Origin: RYN-433 sp036558265 | GTDB lineage: Bacteria > Planctomycetota > Phycisphaerae > Tepidisphaerales > Tepidisphaeraceae | Reading direction: 5' to 3' | DNA length: 11,493 nucleotides | Assembly (NCBI GenBank): GCA_036558265.1 | Contig: DATBFY010000790.1 | Span: forward strand, 1 to 11,493 | Shown: piece by piece, positions 1 through 6,146 of the stretch | Numbering within the stretch: position 1 is the first letter of the stretch | Layout of the letters: each line of letters starts with the position of its first letter | Notes under the pieces: generated by a model | The model's input: the letters and a program-made list of their open reading frames with translations, nothing else | Told to the model about the DNA's origin: nothing | Database searches by the model: none | Made by a program: the position numbers and the translations under genes

Positions 1-674
1 CGTGACGAACAGGTCCCCAATCGTATTGTGCGAACGGGCGATCGGCACCGCGACGGCCCAGTGGTCGGCATTCAGGTAGCCCATCAGCGTGCTTCCCGGG
101 ATCACCTCATCGTAGAAGATGACCTGGCTGTCGTTGCGGCCGTCGATGGCAGACAGCTTGCGGTAGCTCGATTGCAGCACCTGCGAGATCCGCTGCGGCT
201 GCGGGAACGTGACCAGTGAGTAGTACCGCAGACCGGGCGGCAGTGGGTTTGCCGCCAGCCACGCCTTGCGCACCGACGGACGCAGGTTCTCGACCCCTCC
301 CTTATTACCGGACTTGCATTTCGCGCCGGGAAAGTGGCGCAGCAGGTCCGCCTGGTACTGCTCGGCGTCGTTCGCGAGGGGCGAGCCACCGACGGCCCCC
401 GCCGCGCTGACCACGGCGGCCACAGGGCTGCGGATCTCCGGATAGGTGACGATCGCCTCGAGGATGTCGGGCGCGCCCTTGGAGTATCCGATCAACACGA
501 TCCGGGCGCACCGTTGTCGGCAGGCATCGCCATCAATGCGTCGCGGATCTGGCGCGCGTTGTTCGCCGAGCTCGACAAACCATCGACTTTCACGGGGGAG
601 CGTACCGTCTCCGGGATGCCACAGCTCCGCCAATCCAACGCAGTTATTCCAATCGCGCGCGAAGCAGTCGTCAC
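1..674 (-). pseudogene. alpha/beta-hydrolase relic, frameshifted, 5'-truncated, runs off left edge
   Basis: Two reading frames together give one recognisable protein. From a possible GTG at 674 the first frame reads through 'VDGLSSSANNARQIRDALM' and then hits TGA at 492-494. From about 512 a second frame continues with 'ARIVLIGYSKGAPDILEAIV' and stays open to base 1. GYSKG (475-489) is the G-x-S-x-G nucleophile elbow, with the Ser codon at 481-483, and 'NADHWAVAVP' (His codon at 61-63) looks like the catalytic His segment. A -1 shift, i.e. one missing base, at about 502-512 (complement of GGTGCGCCCGG) would join them. The GTG overlaps the glgX stop as GTGA, and only about 60 residues precede the catalytic Ser, so the usual N-terminal beta-strands and oxyanion-loop region are absent. 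I read this as a decayed hydrolase of unknown substrate. A sequencing or assembly error could explain the frameshift but not the missing start. Confidence 0.72.
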
Positions 675-2857
675 CTCTGTCGCTCCGGATCCAGCGTGAC
701 GAACAGCATCACAACGGATCTTGCGGCCGCGCGGTACGTGTTGCCTTCGATCTCGGGCGCGGTTTCCCAGGGCACGATGTCCTGCGGCGAATCCAGTGCC
801 GTGTCGATCCAGCGGCGCCAGCGCAAGCCCGCGTCACCGCTTGGCGGAAGCTCAAATTCCAGTGGCTGCGACCATGCATTCAACATCAGGTAGATCGACA
901 TTTTGTTCGCCGGCATGTCCGCATTGAATGCGATTGCGTGCGAGGCGTCGCCCCAGTCCGGGCGATCGAGCTTCACCCCGTGCCACGATTTGCGCGCACG
1001 TTCGATGAGCTGGGTCAGCGTCAGGCGGCTCTTCTCATGCTCGGTGGCGCGCACGGAGCGTCGGGCGTTGAGCAGGGTCACGAAGCGATGGACGTCGGCG
1101 TGTTTCCTGAGCAGCCCCCAGTCGAGCCAGTTGTTCTCATCATCATGGCAATAATCATTGTTGTTGCCATTCTGCGTGCGGCGCATCTCGTCGCCCATCA
1201 GGAGCATCGGCGTGCCGATCGAGAGCAGCGTGACGGCAAGGAGATTCTTGACCTGGCGGTTGCGCAGCGCCTCAATCGCCGGATCGTTGGTCGGCCCTTC
1301 GTGCCCGTGGTTCCAGCTCATGTTGTCGTTGTTGCCGTCGCGATTCTGGTCGCCGTTGGCCCAGTTGTGCTTCTCGTTGTACGAGACGAGATCGTTGAGC
1401 GAGAAGCCGTCGTGGCAGGTGACGAAGTTGATGCTCTGCTCGGGCTCGCGTTGCTCGTGGCCGAAGACCTCGGGACTTCCGAGTAGCCGATCGGCGAACC
1501 GGCGCAGTGCGCCGTTGTCGCCGCGGAAGAAGCAGCGGGCGTCGTCGCGGAAGCGGCCGTTCCACTCCTTCCAACTGTCGCCGACGAAGGTGCCGACCTG
1601 GTACAGCCCGGCCGCGTCCCACGCCTCGGCGATGAACTTCGTTCCCGCCAGCAGCGGATCGGACTCCAGGTCCCACAGCACCGGCGGGCAGGGCATCACG
1701 TTGCCGGACGGATCGCGCGAGAGGATCGAGGCGAGGTCGAAGCGGAAGCCGTCGACGTGCATGTGCATCACCCAGTAGCGGATGGAGTCGACGATCATCC
1801 GGCGGACGATCGGGTTGTTCGCGTTGAGCGTGTTCCCGCAGCCGGTGTAATCGGCGTTGCGCGAGCGGTCGCACTCGTCGAGGATGTAGTAGGTCGGGTT
1901 GTCGAAGCCGCGGAAGCAGAACGTCGGCCCGTCGTGCTTGCCTTCGGACGTGTGGTTGAAGACGACGTCGAGGATGACTTCGATGCCCGCGCGATGAAGC
2001 GCCTTGACCATGTCGCGGAACTCCGCGACCGGCCCGAGCGGGTCCTGCCGCGAGCTGTACGCCGGGTGCGGCGCGAAGAACGAGACGGGCTGATAGCCCC
2101 AGTAATTCACCACCCCCGGCGGGCAATCCTGCGCGTCGTACGCGAACACCGGGAGCAGTTCGACGGCGTTGATGCCGAGCTGCTGGAGATACGGGATCTT
2201 CTCGATCAAACCGGCGTAGGTTCCGCGGGTGCGTTCGCCGAGGCCGGAGCTGGGATGCCGCGTAAACCCGCGGACGTGCATCTCGTAAATGATGGAGCGG
2301 GCCGCGGGCAGGCGCAGAGGCGTGTCGCCCTCCCAGTCGTACGCGTCGGGATCGACGACGACGCTCTTCATGGCCTCGGCAGCGTTGTCGCCCGCCCGAC
2401 GCGCCGCCTCGCGGCCGTAGCGCTTGGGGACCATCACGCCCCGGCCGTACGGATCGAGCAGGACCTTCTCACGATCGAACCGCAGCCCGCTGGCCGGCTC
2501 GGCTGGCCCGGTGACGCGATAGCCGTAGATCTGGCCCGCCTTGATGCCGGGGACGAACGTGTGCCAGTACTGGTAGGTGCGCTGGGTGACCGGATCGATG
2601 GGGATCAGGCGAGCCGGCTTGGCATCATCGACCCGGTCGAACAGCAGCAGTTCCACGGCCGAGGCGGTGCGGGAGAAGACGCTGAAATTCACACCGTCTG
2701 CGGTCACGGTCGCGCCGATCGGATCGGGCTGGCCCGCGCCGGACGGGCGTCGCGCCGGGATTTCTCGAAGGGTCGCCGATCGCTCAGGAGTTGAGCGGCC
2801 TCGTTGATCCGCCTGTTGCGGCTGTGACTTCAATTGGGCGTCTGGTGACGTTTTCAT
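671..2857 (-). CDS. glgX: glycogen debranching enzyme GlgX (GH13 isoamylase type)
   Basis: This 728-aa cytoplasmic enzyme should hydrolyse alpha-1,6 branch points of glycogen or limit dextrins, feeding linear maltooligosaccharides to phosphorylase. A CBM48-like N-terminal domain ('VTADGVNFSVFSRTASAVEL', about residues 51-70) is followed by the GH13 barrel. All four conserved regions are present: DVVFNH (297-302), GFRFDLA with nucleophile Asp374, AEAW with acid/base Glu411, and CHDGFSL with Asp483. The Asn/Asp-rich stretch after it (about 494-524) is typical of GlgX/TreX. The start is ATG at 2857, six bases after an AGAAAGG ribosome site; the ATG at 2863 abuts that site and fits worse. A Gln/Arg/Ser-rich extension of roughly 40 residues precedes the conserved domain. 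The stop overlaps the possible GTG of the hydrolase relic, and no other glycogen gene is visible nearby. Confidence 0.95.
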   Translation of the reverse strand: MKTSPDAQLKSQPQQADQRGRSTPERSATLREIPARRPSGAGQPDPIGATVTADGVNFSVFSRTASAVELLLFDRVDDAKPARLIPIDPVTQRTYQYWHTFVPGIKAGQIYGYRVTGPAEPASGLRFDREKVLLDPYGRGVMVPKRYGREAARRAGDNAAEAMKSVVVDPDAYDWEGDTPLRLPAARSIIYEMHVRGFTRHPSSGLGERTRGTYAGLIEKIPYLQQLGINAVELLPVFAYDAQDCPPGVVNYWGYQPVSFFAPHPAYSSRQDPLGPVAEFRDMVKALHRAGIEVILDVVFNHTSEGKHDGPTFCFRGFDNPTYYILDECDRSRNADYTGCGNTLNANNPIVRRMIVDSIRYWVMHMHVDGFRFDLASILSRDPSGNVMPCPPVLWDLESDPLLAGTKFIAEAWDAAGLYQVGTFVGDSWKEWNGRFRDDARCFFRGDNGALRRFADRLLGSPEVFGHEQREPEQSINFVTCHDGFSLNDLVSYNEKHNWANGDQNRDGNNDNMSWNHGHEGPTNDPAIEALRNRQVKNLLAVTLLSIGTPMLLMGDEMRRTQNGNNNDYCHDDENNWLDWGLLRKHADVHRFVTLLNARRSVRATEHEKSRLTLTQLIERARKSWHGVKLDRPDWGDASHAIAFNADMPANKMSIYLMLNAWSQPLEFELPPSGDAGLRWRRWIDTALDSPQDIVPWETAPEIEGNTYRAAARSVVMLFVTLDPERQR

Positions 2858-2863
2858 GGTCAT

Positions 2864-2870
2864 CCTTTCT
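2864..2870 (-). promoter_or_regulatory. ribosome binding site of glgX
   Basis: The minus strand reads AGAAAGG here, six bases before the ATG at 2857. An in-frame ATG at 2863 and a TTG at 2875 are also possible starts, but this site supports 2857. Confidence 0.6.
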
Positions 2871-2984
2871 GCCAAAGAACTGGGCTCTTGCCGCAGAGCG
2901 GCGTATGAGGTCGAGGGAAAAGGTACGTTCCAGCAGCGGCGAGAACTGGCATCGTCATGCTCCGCGGGACGCTCCGTCGGCCGT

Positions 2985-3458
2985 TCACCACACCCAGACC
3001 GTCAGTGCCCCCGCCCAGATGAGAAACAGGAGCGGGGGGATGACCAGGGCCGGCACGTTCCCCCACCGCTCCTGCCAGTTGCTCACCGAAATCAGGTCGA
3101 TCCGCAGTCGGGGCGTCAGCCCTGCCATCATCTGGTCACGCTGGCACTTCAGCGTGCGCACGGCGCTTAAGCCCGCGAAGATGGCGACGTAGACGCACGC
3201 TGCCAGGGACATGCCGACGAATGGCAAGACCCAGGCGAGATAGCGGAGGACGCGGGCGAGCGGGTGGTCAGGCCGGTAGGCCGCGGCTGCGGTCGCGAAC
3301 GCCGAGAAGATGAACGACTCGGCGATCACCAGCCAGCTCATCCGGGCAGCGACGAGGTCGAACTCCGCCTTGAGTACCTCCCCAAGGCGGGCGATCTGCG
3401 CCAGGGCGTTGGGAACGTCGGCCGGTTCGAAGATGCAGGGCAAATCGAGGTCGCTCAT
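2985..3458 (-). CDS. hypothetical three-helix inner-membrane protein
   Basis: This is a 157-aa protein I cannot assign to a function. An amphipathic N-terminal part (about residues 15-38) leads into three hydrophobic segments at about 41-60 ('SWLVIAESFIFSAF'), 71-99 and 134-156. A basic cytoplasm-like loop ('RTLKCQRDQM') lies between the second and third. The pattern Arg-x-Ser-Trp-Leu entering the first helix recalls a group of small uncharacterised bacterial membrane proteins, though I cannot name the family. The start ATG at 3458 lies 17 bases after the stop of the 86-aa gene upstream, so the two are probably co-transcribed, but only a weak ribosome site (GGACC) precedes it. glgX begins 127 bases downstream. 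A coding gene is supported by high third-position GC and coherent helices. Confidence 0.75.
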   Translation of the reverse strand: MSDLDLPCIFEPADVPNALAQIARLGEVLKAEFDLVAARMSWLVIAESFIFSAFATAAAAYRPDHPLARVLRYLAWVLPFVGMSLAACVYVAIFAGLSAVRTLKCQRDQMMAGLTPRLRIDLISVSNWQERWGNVPALVIPPLLFLIWAGALTVWVW

Positions 3459-3475
3459 GGGTCCGGTGCGACATC

Positions 3476-3736
3476 CTATTTGACGCCCGCCAGGCCGGCC
3501 CCCGCCGCGACGGTGCGGGGCTTGTGCACGTCCACCATCGCCGCGATCTTGCCGAACTGGAGTATCTGCTCAGGTCGCGCCAGTGCGGGTCCTCCTGGAA
3601 GCATCTCCAGCACGTCGTCGAAATCGTTGAAGGGAGCGCTCTTCGTCGGTGGCGTATCCGATAAGTACGGCCCCCACTTCTTCCATGTAATCTGCTCGAC
3701 CCTGGATTCGTCCAACCGTTGTTGCTCGCGGGTCAT
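3476..3736 (-). CDS. small protein with glucosidase-like N-terminus (WGPYLS motif)
   Basis: This 86-aa protein begins 'MTREQQRLDESRVEQITWKK' and continues WGPYLS. As I recall it, this closely matches the opening of MGH1-like/GH63-type glucosidases, which read roughly '...RLEE.R....WKRWGPYLSERQWGTVREDYS'. Here the similarity ends right after WGPYLS; the remaining 60 residues (through 'DVLEMLPGGPALARPEQ' to a stop at 3476) match nothing I recognise, and the catalytic barrel is absent. It may be a remnant of a deleted glucosidase gene fused to unrelated sequence, or a small standalone protein. The start at 3736 is preferred over an in-frame TTG at 3793 because it matches the family start and leaves room for a promoter. 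GGAGG lies 13 bases upstream, which is rather far, with GGGGTG closer. It probably shares an operon with the membrane protein gene downstream. Confidence 0.6.
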   Translation of the reverse strand: MTREQQRLDESRVEQITWKKWGPYLSDTPPTKSAPFNDFDDVLEMLPGGPALARPEQILQFGKIAAMVDVHKPRTVAAGAGLAGVK

Positions 3737-3796
3737 GTGGCACCCCGGTCCTCCGAAACTGCCCGTGTTAGCACGAAGAAGGCACGGTATCAAAAA

Positions 3797-3825
3797 ATTA
3801 TCGCGATTGGTCCCGGTAAATGGTA
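3797..3825 (-). promoter_or_regulatory. possible minus-strand promoter with operator-like ATTGGWCC sites
   Basis: The minus strand has GATAAT at 3797-3802, a good -10 match, and a poor -35 (TACCAT, 3820-3825) 17 bases upstream. ATTGGTCC at 3806-3813 lies between them and ATTGGACC at 3825-3832 overlaps the -35. It would drive the 86-aa gene starting at 3736. This is an inference from sequence only. The rest of the 305-bp divergent spacer 3737-4041 holds only the palindrome described separately. Confidence 0.35.
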
Positions 3826-3956
3826 TTGGACCAAAGTCGTACGGTAACGCTCACCGTCGCCTCAGAAGGACGCGCAGTTGCACACGACCCCTTAATCGCC
3901 AACCCATCGGCCCGGAGTATCGGCATCCGTTTTCGATTGGACCATGGTCCAATACC
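3822..3956. repeat. 12-bp inverted repeat pair flanking the spacer
   Basis: GGTATTGGACCA at 3822-3833 occurs again on the opposite strand at 3945-3956 (TGGTCCAATACC). The right copy overlaps the 18-bp palindrome. The arms enclose 111 bases with no gene. The arrangement could allow one DNA-binding protein to occupy both ends of the divergent spacer. Confidence 0.45.
3936..3953. repeat. perfect 18-bp palindrome, possible operator
   Basis: ATTGGACCATGGTCCAAT is its own reverse complement. It lies 89 bases upstream of the lipoprotein start in the divergent spacer. Its half-site ATTGGACC recurs at 3825-3832, and a one-base variant, ATTGGTCC, occurs at 3806-3813. Such dyads are typical of dimeric repressor or activator sites, but no regulator gene is visible here. 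Confidence 0.5.
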
Positions 3957-4041
3957 GCCTCCACCGTCGAGCATGCTACGATCATCGATGTCCGCCGGGA
4001 CCCGGGCGCGGACGAGGGAGACGACACGCCTGAGCCCGCAC

Positions 4042-5136
4042 ATGCCAGCCTCCCACACAAAGGTTCTGCTCGCATGGCTGCTGGTCGGCGTGTCGGCGGC
4101 ATCGGTCGGCTGCACGCGCATCGGTCCGGGTACGGTCGCCCTGGATCGATTCGACTACGGCGCGGCGATCGCCGACTCCTGGAAACAGCAGACGCTGCTC
4201 AACATCGTCAAGCTCCGTTACATGGACCTGCCCGTGTTCGTGGACGTGGCATCCGTGGTGAGCGGCTACTCCGTACAGACGGGCGTCAACGTGAACGGCA
4301 CCGTGTCGTCCGAGCGCGCTGTCCAGGGCAACTACGCGATGGTGGGGGGACAGGCAATTTACACCGACCGGCCGACGATCACGTACGTGCCGATGACCGG
4401 CGAGAAGTTCCTGCGCTCGCTGATCACGCCGATCGATCCGAAGAACATCTTCTTCCTGCTCCAATCGGGTTACGCGGCGGATTTCATCCTGGGGATGGCC
4501 GTGGAGTCGCTCAACGGGGTGCGGAACCGCTCGGCGGCCGGCGGCGTGGTGCGGCCGGCCGAGCCGGAGTTCACGCGCGCACTGGAATTGCTGCGGGACG
4601 TCCAGCGGGCCGGGGCGTTCGGGATGCGCGTCGAGGAGGACAAGCTCAAAGGCTCGACGGGCGTGGTCTTCTTCCAGCGTGACGACGTGCTGCCCGAGAT
4701 CGCCCAGAAGGCCCTGGAGATCCGCCGGCTCCTCAGGCTGCCCGCGGATCGCCAGCGGTTCGTGCTGACCTATTCGCCCATGCGCGGCACGTCGGACGAC
4801 GAACTGGCCGTCAACAGCCGCTCGATGCTGCAGATCATGCAGGCGTTCGCCAGTTACGTCGACGTGCCCGAAACGCACCTGAAGGAACGCAGCGCCTGGC
4901 CGTCGGGCGAGCAGGCTCCCTCGGGAGAGATCCGTCACCAGGGCGTGCAGATCCACAGTGGCAAGGATAAGCCGACGGGGACGTTCGCCGCGGTGCGCTA
5001 TCGCGATTACTGGTTCTGGGTTGACAACGACGACCTGCAAACCAAGCGGGCGCTCACGGTCGTGGTGTTCTTCTTCACGTTGTCGGAAGGCGGCGGTAAT
5101 GAGAGGCTGCCGTTGATCACCATTCCTGCGCAGTAG
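4042..5136 (+). CDS. predicted lipoprotein of unknown function
   Basis: This 364-aa protein carries a bacterial lipoprotein signal: a short n-region with Lys7, a hydrophobic stretch 'VLLAWLLVGVSAAS', and a lipobox-like SVGC with Cys24 as the predicted lipidated residue. It is therefore probably anchored to a membrane facing the periplasm. The mature part includes 'TLLNIVKLRYMDLPVFVDVA' (about residues 51-70) and a segment on Val-Ser-Gly-Tyr, a pattern I associate with conserved uncharacterised bacterial lipoproteins. There is no enzyme motif I can name, and the C-terminus is beta-rich ('ALTVVVFFFTLSEGG'). The frame is open upstream to 3820, but the signal peptide starts cleanly at ATG 4042; ATGs at 3973 and 3988 would add a long Arg-rich tail. 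No strong ribosome site precedes any of them. A hairpin follows the stop immediately and a terminator lies about 230 bases on, so it is probably a single-gene unit. Confidence 0.85.
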   Translation: MPASHTKVLLAWLLVGVSAASVGCTRIGPGTVALDRFDYGAAIADSWKQQTLLNIVKLRYMDLPVFVDVASVVSGYSVQTGVNVNGTVSSERAVQGNYAMVGGQAIYTDRPTITYVPMTGEKFLRSLITPIDPKNIFFLLQSGYAADFILGMAVESLNGVRNRSAAGGVVRPAEPEFTRALELLRDVQRAGAFGMRVEEDKLKGSTGVVFFQRDDVLPEIAQKALEIRRLLRLPADRQRFVLTYSPMRGTSDDELAVNSRSMLQIMQAFASYVDVPETHLKERSAWPSGEQAPSGEIRHQGVQIHSGKDKPTGTFAAVRYRDYWFWVDNDDLQTKRALTVVVFFFTLSEGGGNERLPLITIPAQ

Positions 5137-5160
5137 GCGGTGCGCCAACGCCGGCGCCGC
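5137..5160 (+). other. GC-rich hairpin directly after the lipoprotein stop
   Basis: GCGG-TG-CGCC (5137-5146) pairs with GGCGCCGC (5153-5160) around the loop AACGCC. That gives eight base pairs with a two-base bulge. No T-run follows, so it looks more like a 3' mRNA-stabilising structure or a weak terminator than a classical intrinsic one. Confidence 0.35.
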
Positions 5161-5234
5161 GAAGACTCTGGCGTTGACGAGGAGTAGGGAATGATGCGTC
5201 CGGGCGTTCATGGCACCATACACGGATCGAGAAA

Positions 5235-5278
5235 CTTCGAAACCTCGCCAGTTTCCGAAGGAAGCGGACAGTTTCGAA
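5235..5278. repeat. three short GTTTC(C)GAA repeats
   Basis: CTTCGAAAC (5235-5243, reverse orientation), GTTTCCGAAG (5251-5260) and GTTTCGAA (5271-5278) are variants of one unit. The last two sit 20 bases apart, each preceded by CA. No gene lies in 5161-5363. The repeats could be binding sites or chance; no function is assignable. Confidence 0.3.
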
Positions 5279-5363
5279 CTCGTTTTGCCGTCAGTTAACT
5301 GCCCCGCGGGAGAGAGAGAACGGTTATGAACAGGGTTTCGATCGGGGAGCTGATTCATACAGG

Positions 5364-5882
5364 TTACGCACGGGTCTTACCACCGTGCGTTTCTGCTTTT
5401 TTGATCATGCCCCCGTGGGCTGTCGGGGCCGTCCTCACCGCCTCCGCCTGAGCAAAGAACACGAGCCGGTAGGTGCCGGTCGTGCCGGTCCTGTCGGCCG
5501 GGATCCACGTCAGCGACTTGACGAAGTTCTGGATGATCTCCCGCTGGGCGCTCACGCTGACCTTGGGGAACAGGTCCCGGACGCGCCGTCGTGCGTCGAG
5601 GAACGCCTCGGCCTCCAGCGGTGATGTGCCCGAGGGACGCCTCCTGCTCGGCCGATGCGTCGATTTATGCCGCCAGCCGGGACTTCCCTGCCTCGCACTT
5701 CCCGAGTCGCTGCCGGACACTTTCGAGCGCGTCGACGCCCAAGGCCGCCAGTGCCCCGACGAGGTTGTTGTTGTCGGCCTGCCGGCGACGAGGAGTTCAT
5801 CAAGCGTTGGATCAGCGCGCCGCGCGCACAAACGCCCTCCGTTCAAGACCCGTTTCACCGTGGCTCCCGGCCTGCTGCCCAC
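5364..5882 (-). pseudogene. decayed gene resembling the C-terminal part of a serine recombinase
   Basis: The minus strand shows coding-like peptides scattered over frames. One frame reads 'ADPTLDELLVAG'. A second reads 'NNLVGALAALGVDALESVRQ' and then stops at a TAA at about 5663-5665. The first frame then resumes with 'LDARRRVRDLFPKVSVSAQR' and 'EIIQNFVKSLTWIPADR' to the stop at 5364. The Leu/Ala-rich coiled stretch followed by an 'REIIQNFVKSLTW' segment resembles the tail of large serine recombinases, in which a coiled coil precedes 'RRELLRALVERV'-type sequence. The catalytic resolvase domain is not found upstream, so only a C-terminal fragment remains. At least two frameshifts and one stop make a functional product unlikely. 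The family assignment is from pattern only. Confidence 0.5.
5366..5402 (+). terminator. intrinsic terminator, plus strand
   Basis: ACGCACGG (5366-5373) pairs perfectly with CCGTGCGT (5383-5390) across a nine-base loop, followed by TTCTGC and a run of six T at 5397-5402. It would end transcripts coming from the lipoprotein gene. It overlaps the stop-codon end of the decayed minus-strand gene. Confidence 0.7.
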
Positions 5883-6134
5883 TCGACGCCTTGTCTATCT
5901 CAATCCATTGGTCCACACCCCCGCAATCCAGTGCGACATTTTTGCGCTCGCATTGCCAGCGGAGCGATGTACATTGCACGATGCCCTCGATAACCGCAGA
6001 TTCGTTCAGCTTATGTAGCGGCAGCGGTCCACGCCTTGGGGTAGCAGGAACTTGGACACCGTGGGAGGGCGGGCAGCTACCTTAAGCTTTCAGCGGAGGT
6101 GTCCGGCGCCACTCGCCGCGATCGTCTGTCGGCC
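5883..6134. other. gene-free region upstream of the GH51 gene
   Basis: I see no intact gene here. A minus-strand frame is open from about 5999 down to 5820 ('VIEGIVQCTSLRWQCERKN', then 'DCGGVDQWIEIDKASSG') and could be further debris of the decayed gene to its left. I found no convincing promoter for the GH51 gene: TTGGAC with TACCTT near 6052-6085 has the wrong spacing. Confidence 0.4.
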
Positions 6135-6140
6135 GGAGGG
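6135..6140 (+). promoter_or_regulatory. ribosome binding site deciding the GH51 gene start
   Basis: GGAGGG lies six bases before GTG at 6147. The frame is open from 6099, but the GTG there has GGAG directly abutting it and no proper spacing, so 6147 is preferred. Confidence 0.65.
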
Positions 6141-6146
6141 ATCTCT

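Noticed and set aside
495..515. Programmed -1 ribosomal frameshift in the hydrolase
   Set aside because: No X-XXY-YYZ slippery heptamer or clear downstream stimulatory structure is visible, and the gene is also missing its 5' part.
446..1486. Plus-strand open frame opposite glgX, with a similar one at 1757-2794
   Set aside because: Both are shadows of the GH13 coding frame, which carries all four conserved regions.
3737..4041. CRISPR-like or attachment-site reading of the palindromes
   Set aside because: There are too few repeats, no regular spacers, and no cas, integrase or tRNA gene beside them. Operator sites are simpler.
3982..5358. Minus-strand open frame opposite the lipoprotein gene
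   Set aside because: Composition is His/Arg/Ala-rich with no recognisable segment, and the plus strand has a clean lipoprotein signal.
5326..5451. 41-codon plus-strand frame (MNRVSIGELIHTGYARV...) preceded by a GGGAGAGAG ribosome-like site
   Set aside because: It runs straight through the intrinsic terminator at 5366-5402 and resembles nothing known, so it is probably not expressed.
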